From positions 3,348,001 to 3,412,000 of the forward strand of contig NZ_OZ253579.1 of the NCBI RefSeq assembly GCF_965263005.1: a stretch of 64,000 nt of DNA. The letters are read 5' to 3'. A program made the translations under genes and the position numbers. The notes under the pieces are model-generated. The model had not been told where the DNA came from and ran no database searches. It saw only the letters and a program-made list of their open reading frames with translations. This document shows positions 23,548-32,918 of this stretch, piece by piece (the stretch's first letter is position 1; each line of letters opens with the position of its first letter). This DNA is from Rariloculus sp965263005. GTDB lineage: Bacteria; Pseudomonadota; Gammaproteobacteria; Steroidobacterales; Rariloculaceae.

Positions 23548-25278
23548 ATGCACCGTCCCACCGATCCCATCGCGTCGCCCATCCGGGCGCGAATTCACGA
23601 GCGCGCGCTCAGCCGCGTGACGAAGCTCTTCAATGCGGGCCTCGGCGATATCTTCGCCGAGTTGTTCCAGAACGCCCGCCGCGGCGGCGCCGGGCGCATC
23701 GACGTCACCGTCGAGCGCATCCCGTCCCAATTCGAAGGCGACCGGCTCATCACCGTCATCGACGACGGCGCCGGGATCGCCGATCCGGCGGTGCTGTTGT
23801 CCTTTGGCGAATCGGGCTGGGATGCCGGGACCGCCGAACGCGAGGATGCCGCCGGCATGGGGCTCCTGTCGCTCGCGCGCCGCGGTTGCGTTGTGCGCTC
23901 GCGCGTGCGGTGCGAAGCGACCCAACCGGGCTGGCGGATGCTGCTCACGCCCGATCATTTTCTGGGCTCCGACGACGCCCAGGTCGTACCCGACGACGAA
24001 GGCCCGTCTCCCCACGGCACCGCCATTGCGTTCGTCGCGCACGAGACCGCCGAGGCGATCCGGGCGGCTGTCGCGGGCGCCGCGCGTTACGCGCCCCTAC
24101 CCGTAACTTTCGATGGAGATGCCGTCCCCCAGGAATCGTTTCTCGACGGCGCCTGCCACACGGAACGCTGGGCCGGCCTCACGATGGGGGTGTTCAAAAA
24201 CCGCCACGATCCGTTCAACCAACCGGACCTGAACTTCCACGGCCTGACGCTGAACGTGCGCCTGCCCCGGGTCCAGACCCTGGACGGGGACACCTGGTCG
24301 GTGCGCGCCGAGGTCGAGTCCTGCCCGGAGTTGGAACTGGTGCTGCCGGCGCGCAAGGAAGCCGTGGAGACGCCGTTCCTCGCCACTCTGCGCGAGGCCG
24401 TGCGCGAGCCCATCTACCACGCGCTCGCGGTGGCGGACCCGGCACCCCGGGTCGCCTGGAAGGACCACCGGGACGCCGCCCGGCTGGGCATTCCGCTGCC
24501 GGTCGCGCCGGCGGAACTGCGCCCCTGGCGGCCCGCCACGGCGGACGTGGACGACTGGCGCGAAGCGATGCCGTTCACGCCCGCCCCGGACAATGCGCTC
24601 GTCATGGCGTACGACCCCGATCCCCCGGAGGCCCAGGCGCTGTACCGGGCCGCCGAGCAGGCCGGGCTTCACCAACGGCTGTTCGAGGCCGACAAGCGCC
24701 TGGAGGGCTATCCCTGGTACGACGCGCTGGCGCGGGTGCGTAACCTCCACGTGGAGATCACCGCCGGGGACGGTGTCCGTTGGCTCGATACGCTGCGCTC
24801 GACCTCGCCGGGCGCGGCGGCTTCACCGTCCACCACGGACACGCCGATGCGTCCCGAGGCGATCCGGATGCACCTGGAACGGGCGCGCGCAGGCAAACCG
24901 CAGGCGCCGCTGTCGATTCCGGCCGATGTCGTCTTCCTGGGCGAGGCCTACACGTGGGTCGGCGATGCGCAACCGCTGGTCACCGCGGACAGCGCCATCG
25001 AGCCCGAGACCCTGACGCGGCTATTGCGCGGCGGGTTCTTCTGCCCGTCGGATGACGCCGCCGCGGATGCCTGGGAAACGCAGTCGGTCCGCTTCGACGA
25101 GGAAGCGCTGCACATCGCCCTGAAACTCCTTGCCTCGGAGGACGAGGCACGCCGGCGCACCATCGCCCAGGCGGTGTGGCGGGAGATTCTGTGGCTCATG
25201 CCCAAGGATCGCGCCGTCGACATCGCCATCCGCAACGGCGACGTCGCCGTGACGCTCGGTCCCCTGGCGGGGGGCTGA
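23548..25278 (+). CDS. HSP90/GHKL-type ATPase of the mobile element
   Basis: 576 aa. ATG 23548 is preferred over ATG 23539 because the AGGAG abuts 23539 but lies 9 bases before 23548. GHKL ATPase motifs lie in the first 110 residues: N-box FAELFQNARRGGA, DDGAGIADP, and GMGLLSLARRG. The large C-terminal part has no recognised domain. Proteins of this type sit next to ParB and DUF2958 in many proteobacterial integrative elements and are annotated only as ATP-binding. A role in replication, mobilisation or host conflict is possible but unproven. Confidence 0.8.
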   Translation: MHRPTDPIASPIRARIHERALSRVTKLFNAGLGDIFAELFQNARRGGAGRIDVTVERIPSQFEGDRLITVIDDGAGIADPAVLLSFGESGWDAGTAEREDAAGMGLLSLARRGCVVRSRVRCEATQPGWRMLLTPDHFLGSDDAQVVPDDEGPSPHGTAIAFVAHETAEAIRAAVAGAARYAPLPVTFDGDAVPQESFLDGACHTERWAGLTMGVFKNRHDPFNQPDLNFHGLTLNVRLPRVQTLDGDTWSVRAEVESCPELELVLPARKEAVETPFLATLREAVREPIYHALAVADPAPRVAWKDHRDAARLGIPLPVAPAELRPWRPATADVDDWREAMPFTPAPDNALVMAYDPDPPEAQALYRAAEQAGLHQRLFEADKRLEGYPWYDALARVRNLHVEITAGDGVRWLDTLRSTSPGAAASPSTTDTPMRPEAIRMHLERARAGKPQAPLSIPADVVFLGEAYTWVGDAQPLVTADSAIEPETLTRLLRGGFFCPSDDAAADAWETQSVRFDEEALHIALKLLASEDEARRRTIAQAVWREILWLMPKDRAVDIAIRNGDVAVTLGPLAGG

Positions 25279-25379
25279 CCCCCTGGCGGGGCGCTGATTG
25301 CCCCGGCCGGCCTCGGCGCCGACCGCCCGCCGAACCCGTTTCTTTCGTTCCCTTCAAATCCATCCACCAGGAGTGTTTC

Positions 25380-25799
25380 ATGCAACTCATCACCTCCGCG
25401 CTGCGCGAACAACTGCTCGCCAACGGCGCCCGCCGCGACGCCGATCACGTCCCGGTTCTCAAGCTATTCAACCCCGTGGGCGCGGCGACGTGGCTCGTGA
25501 CCGAAATGGACCCCGAAGACAACGATTATCTGTTCGGCCTGGCCGATTTGGGTATGGGATTTCCGGAACTCGGCGGTATCAGCCTCTCGGAGCTTCAGGC
25601 GTATCGCGGACCGCTGGGGCTCGGCATCGAGCGGGATCTCTACTTCAGGCCGAAGTTTCCACTTTCCATTTACACCGAGGCCGCCCGTGGCGCACGACGC
25701 ATCGTCGAGTCCGGTTCGGACCTCGATGACGCTGCCCGCCGGCTCGGCGCCCGCGCCGCGGACCCGTCCGACGCGCACGCCACCGGGGCCGCCTCGTGA
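25380..25799 (+). CDS. DUF2958 family protein
   Basis: 139 aa from ATG 25380 (CCAGGAGTGTTTC upstream). The family hallmark is visible: VLKLFNPVGAATWLVTEMDP, then ADLGMGFPELGGISLSEL and IERDLYF. DUF2958 proteins are small, of unknown function, and common on plasmids and integrative elements. The TGA overlaps the GTG of the next gene (GTGA). A decayed paralogue sits at 11153. Confidence 0.88.
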   Translation: MQLITSALREQLLANGARRDADHVPVLKLFNPVGAATWLVTEMDPEDNDYLFGLADLGMGFPELGGISLSELQAYRGPLGLGIERDLYFRPKFPLSIYTEAARGARRIVESGSDLDDAARRLGARAADPSDAHATGAAS

Positions 25800-26089
25800 G
25801 CGCCGGCGCGCTGTTTCCGAACGCCCTGCCCGCCGGTCATGACCGTCACCGAGAGGCGCTGCTCATCGTCGACCCGGGCGCGTCCAACCCGTCCGGCGTC
25901 GCGCTGTCGCTCTTCAACGCCTGCCGCCAGGCGATCGGGGAGGGCGGCAACGCGACCACCGATCCGGCCGTGCGCCTGATGGTCAGCCAGCTTTCGTACC
26001 TGGTGAACAGTCACGCGAACCTCGACCCCGCCGAGTACCGCGCGTTGATGAAGGCGTGTCAGGCGAAGACCGGGGGCTCCGTGCCGTAG
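25796..26089 (+). CDS. Small hypothetical protein coupled to DUF2958
   Basis: 97 aa with a GTG start overlapping the previous stop (GTGA at 25796-25799). Central part reads EALLIVDPGASNPSGVALSL, then FNACRQAIGEG and MVSQLSYLVNSHANLD. It is a compact helical protein that recurs in such elements next to DUF2958. No function is known. A terminator follows. Confidence 0.7.
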   Translation: MSAGALFPNALPAGHDRHREALLIVDPGASNPSGVALSLFNACRQAIGEGGNATTDPAVRLMVSQLSYLVNSHANLDPAEYRALMKACQAKTGGSVP

Positions 26090-26119
26090 CCCCTGACGCA
26101 GTCCAGCGTTCCTTCCTCG

Positions 26120-26155
26120 CGCCCGGCCGCGGTCAACCCCGCCGCCGGGCGTTTT
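26120..26155 (+). terminator. Terminator after the DUF2958 pair
   Basis: Stem CGCCCGGC (26120-26127) / GCCGGGCG (26144-26151) followed by TTTT. Confidence 0.6.
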
Positions 26156-26182
26156 CGTTCCATTGCCTCTTGGAGTTACGCC

Positions 26183-26563
26183 ATGTCCGTCAGTCGATCC
26201 GACGCCACCGCGCCGGCCGCACCTCCCGCTCCATCGCCGGCCGCCCACCCCATGGACCCGCGCCGCGGCCCGGGTCTCTCGCCCAGGTTCTCGGCGTTTC
26301 TGTGTTGGCTGCTCGATCTGCCGGCCATGACCGACCCGGCCATCGTCGATGCGGTCGTGACCGGCGATTGCGTGTTTGTCGCCACGACCGAGGATCCGTC
26401 ATTCAACCATCTCCTGGGCTCCTGGCCGGATTGTCAAGCGAATCTGCGCGGTTGGGGAGACGCCTGCAATGCGAGCCCCGAGACGGTGGACGCGCTGATC
26501 GCCCAGGCCCGCCACGGTGCGGGTCGAGTGCCTTCGCAACCTCGCACGATCCCAGTCCCCTGA
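26183..26563 (+). CDS. Hypothetical mobile-element protein
   Basis: 126 aa from ATG 26183 (TTGGAGTTACGCC upstream). A Pro/Ala-rich N-terminal 40 residues is followed by a folded part with LSPRFSAFLCWLLDLP, FVATTEDPSFNHLLGSW and NLRGWGDACNASPETVDALI. No family is recognised. The ribosome binding site and the amphipathic composition argue that it is real. Confidence 0.65.
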   Translation: MSVSRSDATAPAAPPAPSPAAHPMDPRRGPGLSPRFSAFLCWLLDLPAMTDPAIVDAVVTGDCVFVATTEDPSFNHLLGSWPDCQANLRGWGDACNASPETVDALIAQARHGAGRVPSQPRTIPVP

Positions 26564-26671
26564 CCTTGCCGGTCCCCACGCGGAGGCCGAGCCAGGCGGG
26601 GGCCGGTCGAATCGCGAATGCCGGCGCGAGCCCGCGAGCCGGCCCACATCCACACCACGAGGATCGACATT

Positions 26672-26911
26672 ATGGGAACCCACATCACCGACGAACACAA
26701 AGCCGCCTTCGAGGCCCTGAACAGCGGCGAGTACGACAATTTTGCGCTCTTCTCGTGTGTTATCGACGGGGCACCCGGCGCCGCCATCGTGGCCGTCACC
26801 CGCTGCCCGCCCGCCGAAGACGGCGGCGAACCCGAAGTCGCGATCCGGCCGCTCTTCGTCAGCGTAACCCCGGCGATGAAACTCACCGACCACGACGGCC
26901 GCGCGGCGTGA
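26672..26911 (+). CDS. Small conserved mobile-element protein of unknown function
   Basis: 79 aa from ATG 26672 (ACGAGGATCGACATT upstream). Sequence ALNSGEYDNFALFSCVIDG, then IRPLFVSVTPAMKLTDHDGR, matches from memory a small protein often found in proteobacterial integrative elements. Its TGA overlaps the GTG of the next gene (GTGA 26908-26911), so the pair is co-translated. Confidence 0.7.
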   Translation: MGTHITDEHKAAFEALNSGEYDNFALFSCVIDGAPGAAIVAVTRCPPAEDGGEPEVAIRPLFVSVTPAMKLTDHDGRAA

Positions 26912-27729
26912 GCGGCGGTTCGCCGCATCGCCGCCGCTTGCCCATCCCCGTCCCGCCCGAATGCCGGGAACTGATCGCACGCGGTGGGCTCGTCGTCCTC
27001 AATCACTCCGGCGGCAAGGACAGCCAGTGCATGACGATTCTCCTCTCGCGCATCGTCGCGCGCGAGCAACTCCTGGTCGTCCATGCGCCGCTGGGCGAGG
27101 CCGAATGGCCCGGCACGATCGAGCACATCGAGAAGACGATCCCGGATGGCGTGCCGCTCATCCTGGCGCCGCTCGCCTCGGGCAAGACCCTGCTCCAGCG
27201 GATCGAGGAACGCGGGCGGTTCCCTTCCGCATCGGCCCGATGGTGTACGTCCGATTTCAAGCGATCGCCCATCGAGCGGGAACTGCGACGTTACCTCAAG
27301 GCCCACCCGCGATTCGGCAACCTTCTTGTCAGCGCCATGGGCATGCGGGCATCGGAAAGCCCGGCCCGCTCGAAACGCCCGGCCTGGCGGCGCAACGTTC
27401 GCAACTGCAAGGCCGGGCGGGACTGGTTCGACTGGCTCCCGATTCATGCGCTTGAGACGGACGATGTCTTTCGCATCATCCGCGAGGCCGGCCAGTCGCC
27501 GCACTGGGCGTATGCCGCGGGCATGTCGAGGCTCAGTTGCAGCTTCTGCATCCTCGCCTCGCGCACCGACCTCAGCCGCGCGGCGGAGCTTCGGCCCGCC
27601 CTCTACCGCCGCTACGCGGCCCTTGAGAAGCGGATCGACCACACGCTGTCGCCGTCTCGTATGCCTCTACCGGAGCTGACCGGGGTGCCGGCCGCCCCGG
27701 GGCGCGGCGACCCGGAATCGGGCCTCTGA
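26908..27729 (+). CDS. PAPS reductase/PP-loop (DndC-like) family protein
   Basis: 273 aa, GTG start coupled to the gene upstream. The PP-loop ATP pyrophosphatase motif is clear: VVLNHSGGKDSQCM near residue 33, with a Cys pair typical of the family near the C-terminus (SRLSCSFCILAS) and a conserved WCTSDFKRSPIER. Enzymes of this fold adenylate substrates, as in sulfate activation (CysH), phosphorothioate DNA modification (DndC) or tRNA thiolation. No dnd or cys partners are present, so here it is a mobile-element stand-alone whose substrate is unknown; nucleic-acid modification is an inference. Confidence 0.8.
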   Translation: MSGGSPHRRRLPIPVPPECRELIARGGLVVLNHSGGKDSQCMTILLSRIVAREQLLVVHAPLGEAEWPGTIEHIEKTIPDGVPLILAPLASGKTLLQRIEERGRFPSASARWCTSDFKRSPIERELRRYLKAHPRFGNLLVSAMGMRASESPARSKRPAWRRNVRNCKAGRDWFDWLPIHALETDDVFRIIREAGQSPHWAYAAGMSRLSCSFCILASRTDLSRAAELRPALYRRYAALEKRIDHTLSPSRMPLPELTGVPAAPGRGDPESGL

Positions 27730-27908
27730 AACGCCAATCCCGCCGCCCGCGACCGAGTCCTGGGACGCCCTATGTGACGCCCCGCGCCGACCGGAGGCGG
27801 CCGGGCCCGTTCGGGGCGGGTTCGGTTCGGCGCGGGAGGCTTGCACGCCGCGCCTGTTTCGCCCGGCCGCGCCCGATCTTTCCATCCATCCGCCCTCGGA
27901 GTCCGTTC

Positions 27909-30900
27909 ATGCTCGACCCTCATTCAGTGCCTTCGGCACCCGTGCCTTCGCGGGGCCGGCCCGGCCCGGCGCCCGATGCCGAAGGCACCGCCACGTCCCT
28001 TCGCACGAAGTCCGCCGCGTTGCTGGCCGCGGCCCGTACGCTCCTGAGCACGCTAGAGGCCGGGCGCGCGCTTTCAGCGCCCCTATTGCGCGACGCCCTG
28101 ACCGGGGCGTTCGGCGCCACCGACGCCCAGGGCGCCTGGGTGTGGAAGGACGCGTATGACGCCGCGGAGGCGGCGCTGGTGCTCTTTCTTGAACGTTACG
28201 GGCGCGCCATGCGCCGCGAAGCGGGGCCGGGCCCCGGCGGTCCCGCCGCCATGCTCGCGATGCTCGAACGCCTCGCGGCGCTCGAACCGTCCCAGACCCG
28301 CCGGTCCGAGGAACAGGTCCGGCTGCAGCAGTTCTCCACGCCCCTGCCGCTCGCCTACGCCGCCGTTCAGGCCGCCACGATCCGGCCCGGCGACCGGGTG
28401 CTCGAACCGTCCGCCGGCACGGGGTTGCTGGCGGTCATGGCGCACTGTGCGCTCGGCGGAGGTGCCGCCGGTGCGCTGCACCTCAACGAACTCGCCGCCA
28501 CCCGCGCGGGACTGCTCGAGGGGTTGTTTGGGGGCGCGCCCGTGACCCGCCACAACGCCGAAGCCATCGCCGATCGGTTGCCGGGCGTTTCACCCACCGT
28601 GGTGCTGATGAACCCGCCGTTCTCGGTGAGTCCGAACGTCGCTCGCCGCCGACATGACGCGGATCTCCGACACCTGCGTTCGGCGTGTTCGATGTTGCCG
28701 CCGGGCGGGCGTCTCGTGGCCATCACCTCGGCGAATTGCCTTCCGGACGATCCCGCCTGGACCGGCGCATTCCGCCGCCTCGATCCGCCGGCCTGTCCGG
28801 TGTTTTCCATCGCCATCGACGGGCGCGCGTATGCTCGCCACGGCACGTCCTTCGATACCCGCCTGACCGTGCTCGACCGTGCGCCCCGCGGCGCCGCGAA
28901 CCGCGCCGGAGGTCCCGGGTTCGACCGTCACGCGTCTGTCGCCGATGCAGCGGCATTGCTCGCCGCCGTCATCGCCCGGGTACCGCCGAGGCGCCCGATC
29001 GCGGTTCAGCCGGTCCCCGCCGCCGCCCCGCGCGACCAGCGCCCGGACCGGGACACGCTCGAACTTCGCCCACCCGCGAGCCCACGTCCCCGCCCCCGCG
29101 ACCCATCCCGGCCCAGCCGGGACTGGGGGTCGGTGGATGAACTCGCCTACGAGGCCGGTCCCGCGGAGCACGATACAGGCGGATCGGCGGGTCAGGCCCC
29201 GGCCTCCGGCCCGTACGCACCGTGGCGGCCCGCAACCGTCAGGATTGCCGGCGCCCAGCCCCACCCCACGCCGCTGGTGCAGTCCGCCGCCATGGCCGCG
29301 GTGGCGCACCCGACGCCGACTTACCGCCCGAAGCTGCCCGTGAAGCTCGTCACCGATGGCGTTCTCTCCGACGCGCAGCTCGAAAGCGTCATCCTGGCCG
29401 GACAAGCCCACGGCCGACGCCTGTCGGCGTTGTACCGGATCGGGGCCGGGTGGGAGACCGTGAAGCGCATCGATCGGGACTGTTCGGGTTCGGAACCGGC
29501 CGGTGGATCGACGCCGGCACGCGATGACGGCGAAGCCCCGTCGCACGACAGCGAACCCTTGTGCGCGCCGGTGCCCCTGCGCCGGGGCTGGATGCTCGGC
29601 GACGGCACCGGCTGCGGCAAGGGCCGCCAAGTGGCCGCCGTGATCCTCGACCAATGGCTGCGGGGCAACCGCCGGGCGCTCTGGCTCTCGGCGTCGGACA
29701 AGCTGCTGGAAGACGCGCGGCGCGACTGGGCGGCGCTCGGGGGCGGCGAGGACGACGTCATTCCGCTCGGGAAGTTCAGGCAGGGGGACACGATCCCGCG
29801 GGAGGAAGGGATTCTGTTCGCTACCTACGCGACGTTACGGTCGGCTGCGCGCCAGCGCGGGACCGCTCAGCGCCCGCTGTCGCGGTTGGAGCAAATCGTG
29901 CGCTGGCTCGCCGGGGGGCTGGACGAGACATCCCGTCACGCGTTTTCCGGCGCCGTCGTCTTCGACGAGGCCCACGCCATGGCCAACGCGGCGGGTTCCA
30001 AGGGTGCCCGGGGCGATGTGGCGCCATCTCAGCAGGGCCGCGCGGGACTCAGGCTCCAAAACGCCTTGCCCGACGCCCGCGTGATGTACGTGTCCGCCAC
30101 CGGCGCCACGACCCTCGCGGGCCTGGCCTACGCACGCAGGCTCGGGCTCTGGGGGACCGACGAGACCCCGTTCGAGCAACGCACTGACTTCGTTACCGCG
30201 ATGGAAGCCGGAGGCGTCGCTGCCATGGAAGTCGTGGCCCGCGACCTGAAGGCGCTCGGGCTCTACCAGGCCCGCGCCCTGTCGTACGAAGGCGTCGAGG
30301 TGCAACTCCTCGAACAGCCCCTGACACCGGAACAGCGGCGCATCTACGATGCCTACGCGAAAGCGTTCAAGGTGATCCATACCCACATCGAGGCCGCGCT
30401 CCAGGCGACCGGCATTGCCGAGGGCGACCGCACGCTCAACAAGAACGCCAAGTCCGCGGCCTTGTCCGCGTTCGAGGGCGCCAAGCAGCGGTTTTTCGGG
30501 CATCTGTTGACGTCGATGAAGTGTCCGGCGCTCATCCGCGCCATCGAAGCCGATCTCGATGCCGGACGCGCCTCGATCGTGCAACTGGTCTCCACCGGGG
30601 AAGCCCTGATGGAACGGCGCATCGCCGAAATCCCCGTGTCCGAATGGGACGATCTCTCGATCGACCTCACGCCCCGGGAGTACGTATTGGACTATTTGGC
30701 GCACGCGTTCCCAGTTCAGCTGCAGGAACCCTTCACGGACGAGGAGGGGAACCTGATGAGCCGTCCGGTCGTGGACGATGACGGCCACCCGGTGCTCTGC
30801 CAGGAGGCGCTGGCCGCGCGGGATGCCTTGATCGAGAAACTCGCCGCGTTGCCTCCGGTCCCCGCGGCCCTGGATCGGTTGGTCCACCACTTCGGCCACG

Positions 30901-32495
30901 AGGCCGTCGCCGAAGTCACCGGGCGATCCCGCCGGGTCCTGAAACTCGCCGATACCGGCGGAGAACGCCTCGCGTTGCGCTCCCGTCCGGCGTCCGCGAA
31001 CCTCACCGAGACCGCCGCGTTCATGGGCGGTTCCAAACACATCCTCGTGTTCTCCATGGCCGGCGGGACCGGGCGCAGTTATCACGCCGATCTCCATTGC
31101 GGGAATACGAACCGGCGCGTCCACTATCTTCTCGAACCGGGATGGCGGGCGGACCAGGCGATCCAGGGCCTCGGGAGAAGCCACCGCACCCATCAGGCCA
31201 CCGCGCCGGTGTTCCGCCCCGTGACCACGGACGTCAAGGGGGAACGGCGGTTCATCGCCACGATCGCGAGACGGCTCGACAGCCTCGGCGCCATTACCCG
31301 GGGGCAGCGCGATTCCCAGACCGCGATGGGAGGAAGTGGCGCCGCCTTGTTCAAGGCGAGCGATAACCTCGAAAGCCCGTACGCGCGGGCCGCGCTCCGG
31401 CAGTTCTACGGGGCGCTCTGGTCCGGGAACATTCCGGACTGGTCGCTCGACCGGTTCGAGGAGGCCACAGGTCTGAAACTGACGTGGGAGGGCACGCTCA
31501 AGGAGGACTTGCCGCCCATGCCGAGGTTTTTGAACCGGTTGCTCGCACTCCCCATCGACGAGCAGAACGCGCTATTTGCGGAGCTTGAACTCCGCATCGA
31601 CGCGAACATCGAACAAGCCATCGAAGCCGGAACGCACGAGCAGGGCGTCGAGACGATCCGGGCGGATTCCCTCACCATCGCATCCAGGGAAGTCATTCAC
31701 CTGCACGAAGCCTCGGGCGCCTCGGCGGAGATCGTCGAGATCGCCCGGCGCGACAAGCTCGACCCGCTGACGGCCGACCGGGCGCTGCAACTGCGTGCGC
31801 AGGCACTGGCATCGGGCAGTACGGCTTCGCTGATGGTCAACGGGCGTTCGAACCGCCCCGCCGTGCGGTTGCCCGCACCGGTGCGGATGCTCGAGGACGG
31901 CGGCATCGAGAAACGGCTCCGGCTCACTCGTCCCGCCGCGCGAGAGACCCTGGCCGAGGCCGCGCTTCAGGCCTCGCATTGGCGCGAAGCCGATGAAGCC
32001 GAATGGCAGGCGCTCTGGGACGCGGAGATCGCATCGCTTCCGTCCCACACCGAATCGCGGATATGGCTCGTCACCGGGCTCTTGCTCCCGATCTGGGACC
32101 GGCTGCCGGATCAGGACCTGCGGGTACGCCGGCTCGTCACCGAAGCCGGGGAAGCCTTGATCGGACGGGTGCTCACGACCGAGCAGGCCCATGCGCTTCG
32201 CCGGGCGTTCGGCCTCGGTGCAGGTCCCGTGCCGAGCGCGGCGGAAGTTCACGAGGCCGTGCGGGTCCGCGGCGCGGCGTTCCGGCTCGCCAACGGCTGG
32301 CGGATCGCGCGGCGCCGGCTCATGGGCGCCGAGCGGATCGAGGTCGAGGGCGCCGTCGACACCGAGTTGGCCCGTCTCAAGCGCCTCGGCTGCGTCACCG
32401 AGATCGTCTCCTGGCGCACGCGCGTGTTCGTCCCCGGCGCCGAGGTACTGGAACGGCTGCTCGAACGGTATCCGCTCGACGCCGAGCCGGCCTGA
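27909..32495 (+). CDS. Giant DNA methyltransferase-strawberry notch helicase fusion
   Basis: 1528 aa from ATG 27909 (TCGGAGTCCGTTC upstream). The N-terminal N6-adenine methyltransferase part has motif I VLEPSAGTGLLAV (~164) and motif IV NPPF (235-238). A Pro/Arg-rich linker (~350-450) follows. The strawberry-notch-type helicase has Walker A LGDGTGCGKGRQ (~563), DEAH (~685, VVFDEAHAM) and helicase C segments MAGGTGRSYHADL and GLGRSHRTHQ (~1085). Such fusions are widespread on plasmids and integrative elements and are thought to protect incoming DNA or help its establishment. Target sequence and activity are unknown. Confidence 0.88.
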   Translation: MLDPHSVPSAPVPSRGRPGPAPDAEGTATSLRTKSAALLAAARTLLSTLEAGRALSAPLLRDALTGAFGATDAQGAWVWKDAYDAAEAALVLFLERYGRAMRREAGPGPGGPAAMLAMLERLAALEPSQTRRSEEQVRLQQFSTPLPLAYAAVQAATIRPGDRVLEPSAGTGLLAVMAHCALGGGAAGALHLNELAATRAGLLEGLFGGAPVTRHNAEAIADRLPGVSPTVVLMNPPFSVSPNVARRRHDADLRHLRSACSMLPPGGRLVAITSANCLPDDPAWTGAFRRLDPPACPVFSIAIDGRAYARHGTSFDTRLTVLDRAPRGAANRAGGPGFDRHASVADAAALLAAVIARVPPRRPIAVQPVPAAAPRDQRPDRDTLELRPPASPRPRPRDPSRPSRDWGSVDELAYEAGPAEHDTGGSAGQAPASGPYAPWRPATVRIAGAQPHPTPLVQSAAMAAVAHPTPTYRPKLPVKLVTDGVLSDAQLESVILAGQAHGRRLSALYRIGAGWETVKRIDRDCSGSEPAGGSTPARDDGEAPSHDSEPLCAPVPLRRGWMLGDGTGCGKGRQVAAVILDQWLRGNRRALWLSASDKLLEDARRDWAALGGGEDDVIPLGKFRQGDTIPREEGILFATYATLRSAARQRGTAQRPLSRLEQIVRWLAGGLDETSRHAFSGAVVFDEAHAMANAAGSKGARGDVAPSQQGRAGLRLQNALPDARVMYVSATGATTLAGLAYARRLGLWGTDETPFEQRTDFVTAMEAGGVAAMEVVARDLKALGLYQARALSYEGVEVQLLEQPLTPEQRRIYDAYAKAFKVIHTHIEAALQATGIAEGDRTLNKNAKSAALSAFEGAKQRFFGHLLTSMKCPALIRAIEADLDAGRASIVQLVSTGEALMERRIAEIPVSEWDDLSIDLTPREYVLDYLAHAFPVQLQEPFTDEEGNLMSRPVVDDDGHPVLCQEALAARDALIEKLAALPPVPAALDRLVHHFGHEAVAEVTGRSRRVLKLADTGGERLALRSRPASANLTETAAFMGGSKHILVFSMAGGTGRSYHADLHCGNTNRRVHYLLEPGWRADQAIQGLGRSHRTHQATAPVFRPVTTDVKGERRFIATIARRLDSLGAITRGQRDSQTAMGGSGAALFKASDNLESPYARAALRQFYGALWSGNIPDWSLDRFEEATGLKLTWEGTLKEDLPPMPRFLNRLLALPIDEQNALFAELELRIDANIEQAIEAGTHEQGVETIRADSLTIASREVIHLHEASGASAEIVEIARRDKLDPLTADRALQLRAQALASGSTASLMVNGRSNRPAVRLPAPVRMLEDGGIEKRLRLTRPAARETLAEAALQASHWREADEAEWQALWDAEIASLPSHTESRIWLVTGLLLPIWDRLPDQDLRVRRLVTEAGEALIGRVLTTEQAHALRRAFGLGAGPVPSAAEVHEAVRVRGAAFRLANGWRIARRRLMGAERIEVEGAVDTELARLKRLGCVTEIVSWRTRVFVPGAEVLERLLERYPLDAEPA

Positions 32496-32572
32496 CCCCG
32501 GCGTTTCATACGTATCGCCGGCCAGCCGCCGACCGTCCTTCAACTCACTTTCACCCATAGGAGGGCCGAATC

Positions 32573-32842
32573 ATGGCGCCCACCAGCACCTTGCCCGACA
32601 ACCCCGTGTACGCGTTCGTGCCGGCGTACGCTTCTCCCGACAAACCTCAGTCCATACGTTTGGTGTTCCAGGATATCCCGGGTTACATACCCACCGCGTT
32701 GGTGGCCTTGACGCTCGCGGATGCCGAGTGCCTCTGCGATCGGCTTAATTCCAAACTCGGTTTGGGCCGCGACGCGTGGATGCGGCTCGCGGCGCGCGCC
32801 ATGCGAGACGCCGGCGCCGAATCCAGCGGCTCGCTGCATTGA
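32573..32842 (+). CDS. Small hypothetical mobile-element protein
   Basis: 89 aa from ATG 32573 with a strong ATAGGAGGGCCGAATC ribosome binding site. Reads NPVYAFVPAYASPDKPQSIR, then LTLADAECLCDRLNSKLGLG. It lies immediately downstream of the helicase fusion. No function known. Confidence 0.7.
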   Translation: MAPTSTLPDNPVYAFVPAYASPDKPQSIRLVFQDIPGYIPTALVALTLADAECLCDRLNSKLGLGRDAWMRLAARAMRDAGAESSGSLH

Positions 32843-32918
32843 TTCGCCGCCCCGCGCTCGCTCCGGTCGGCGCCAGTCTCAACCCGCCCCCAACCGCTCA
32901 CTCCAAGGAGACGATACC

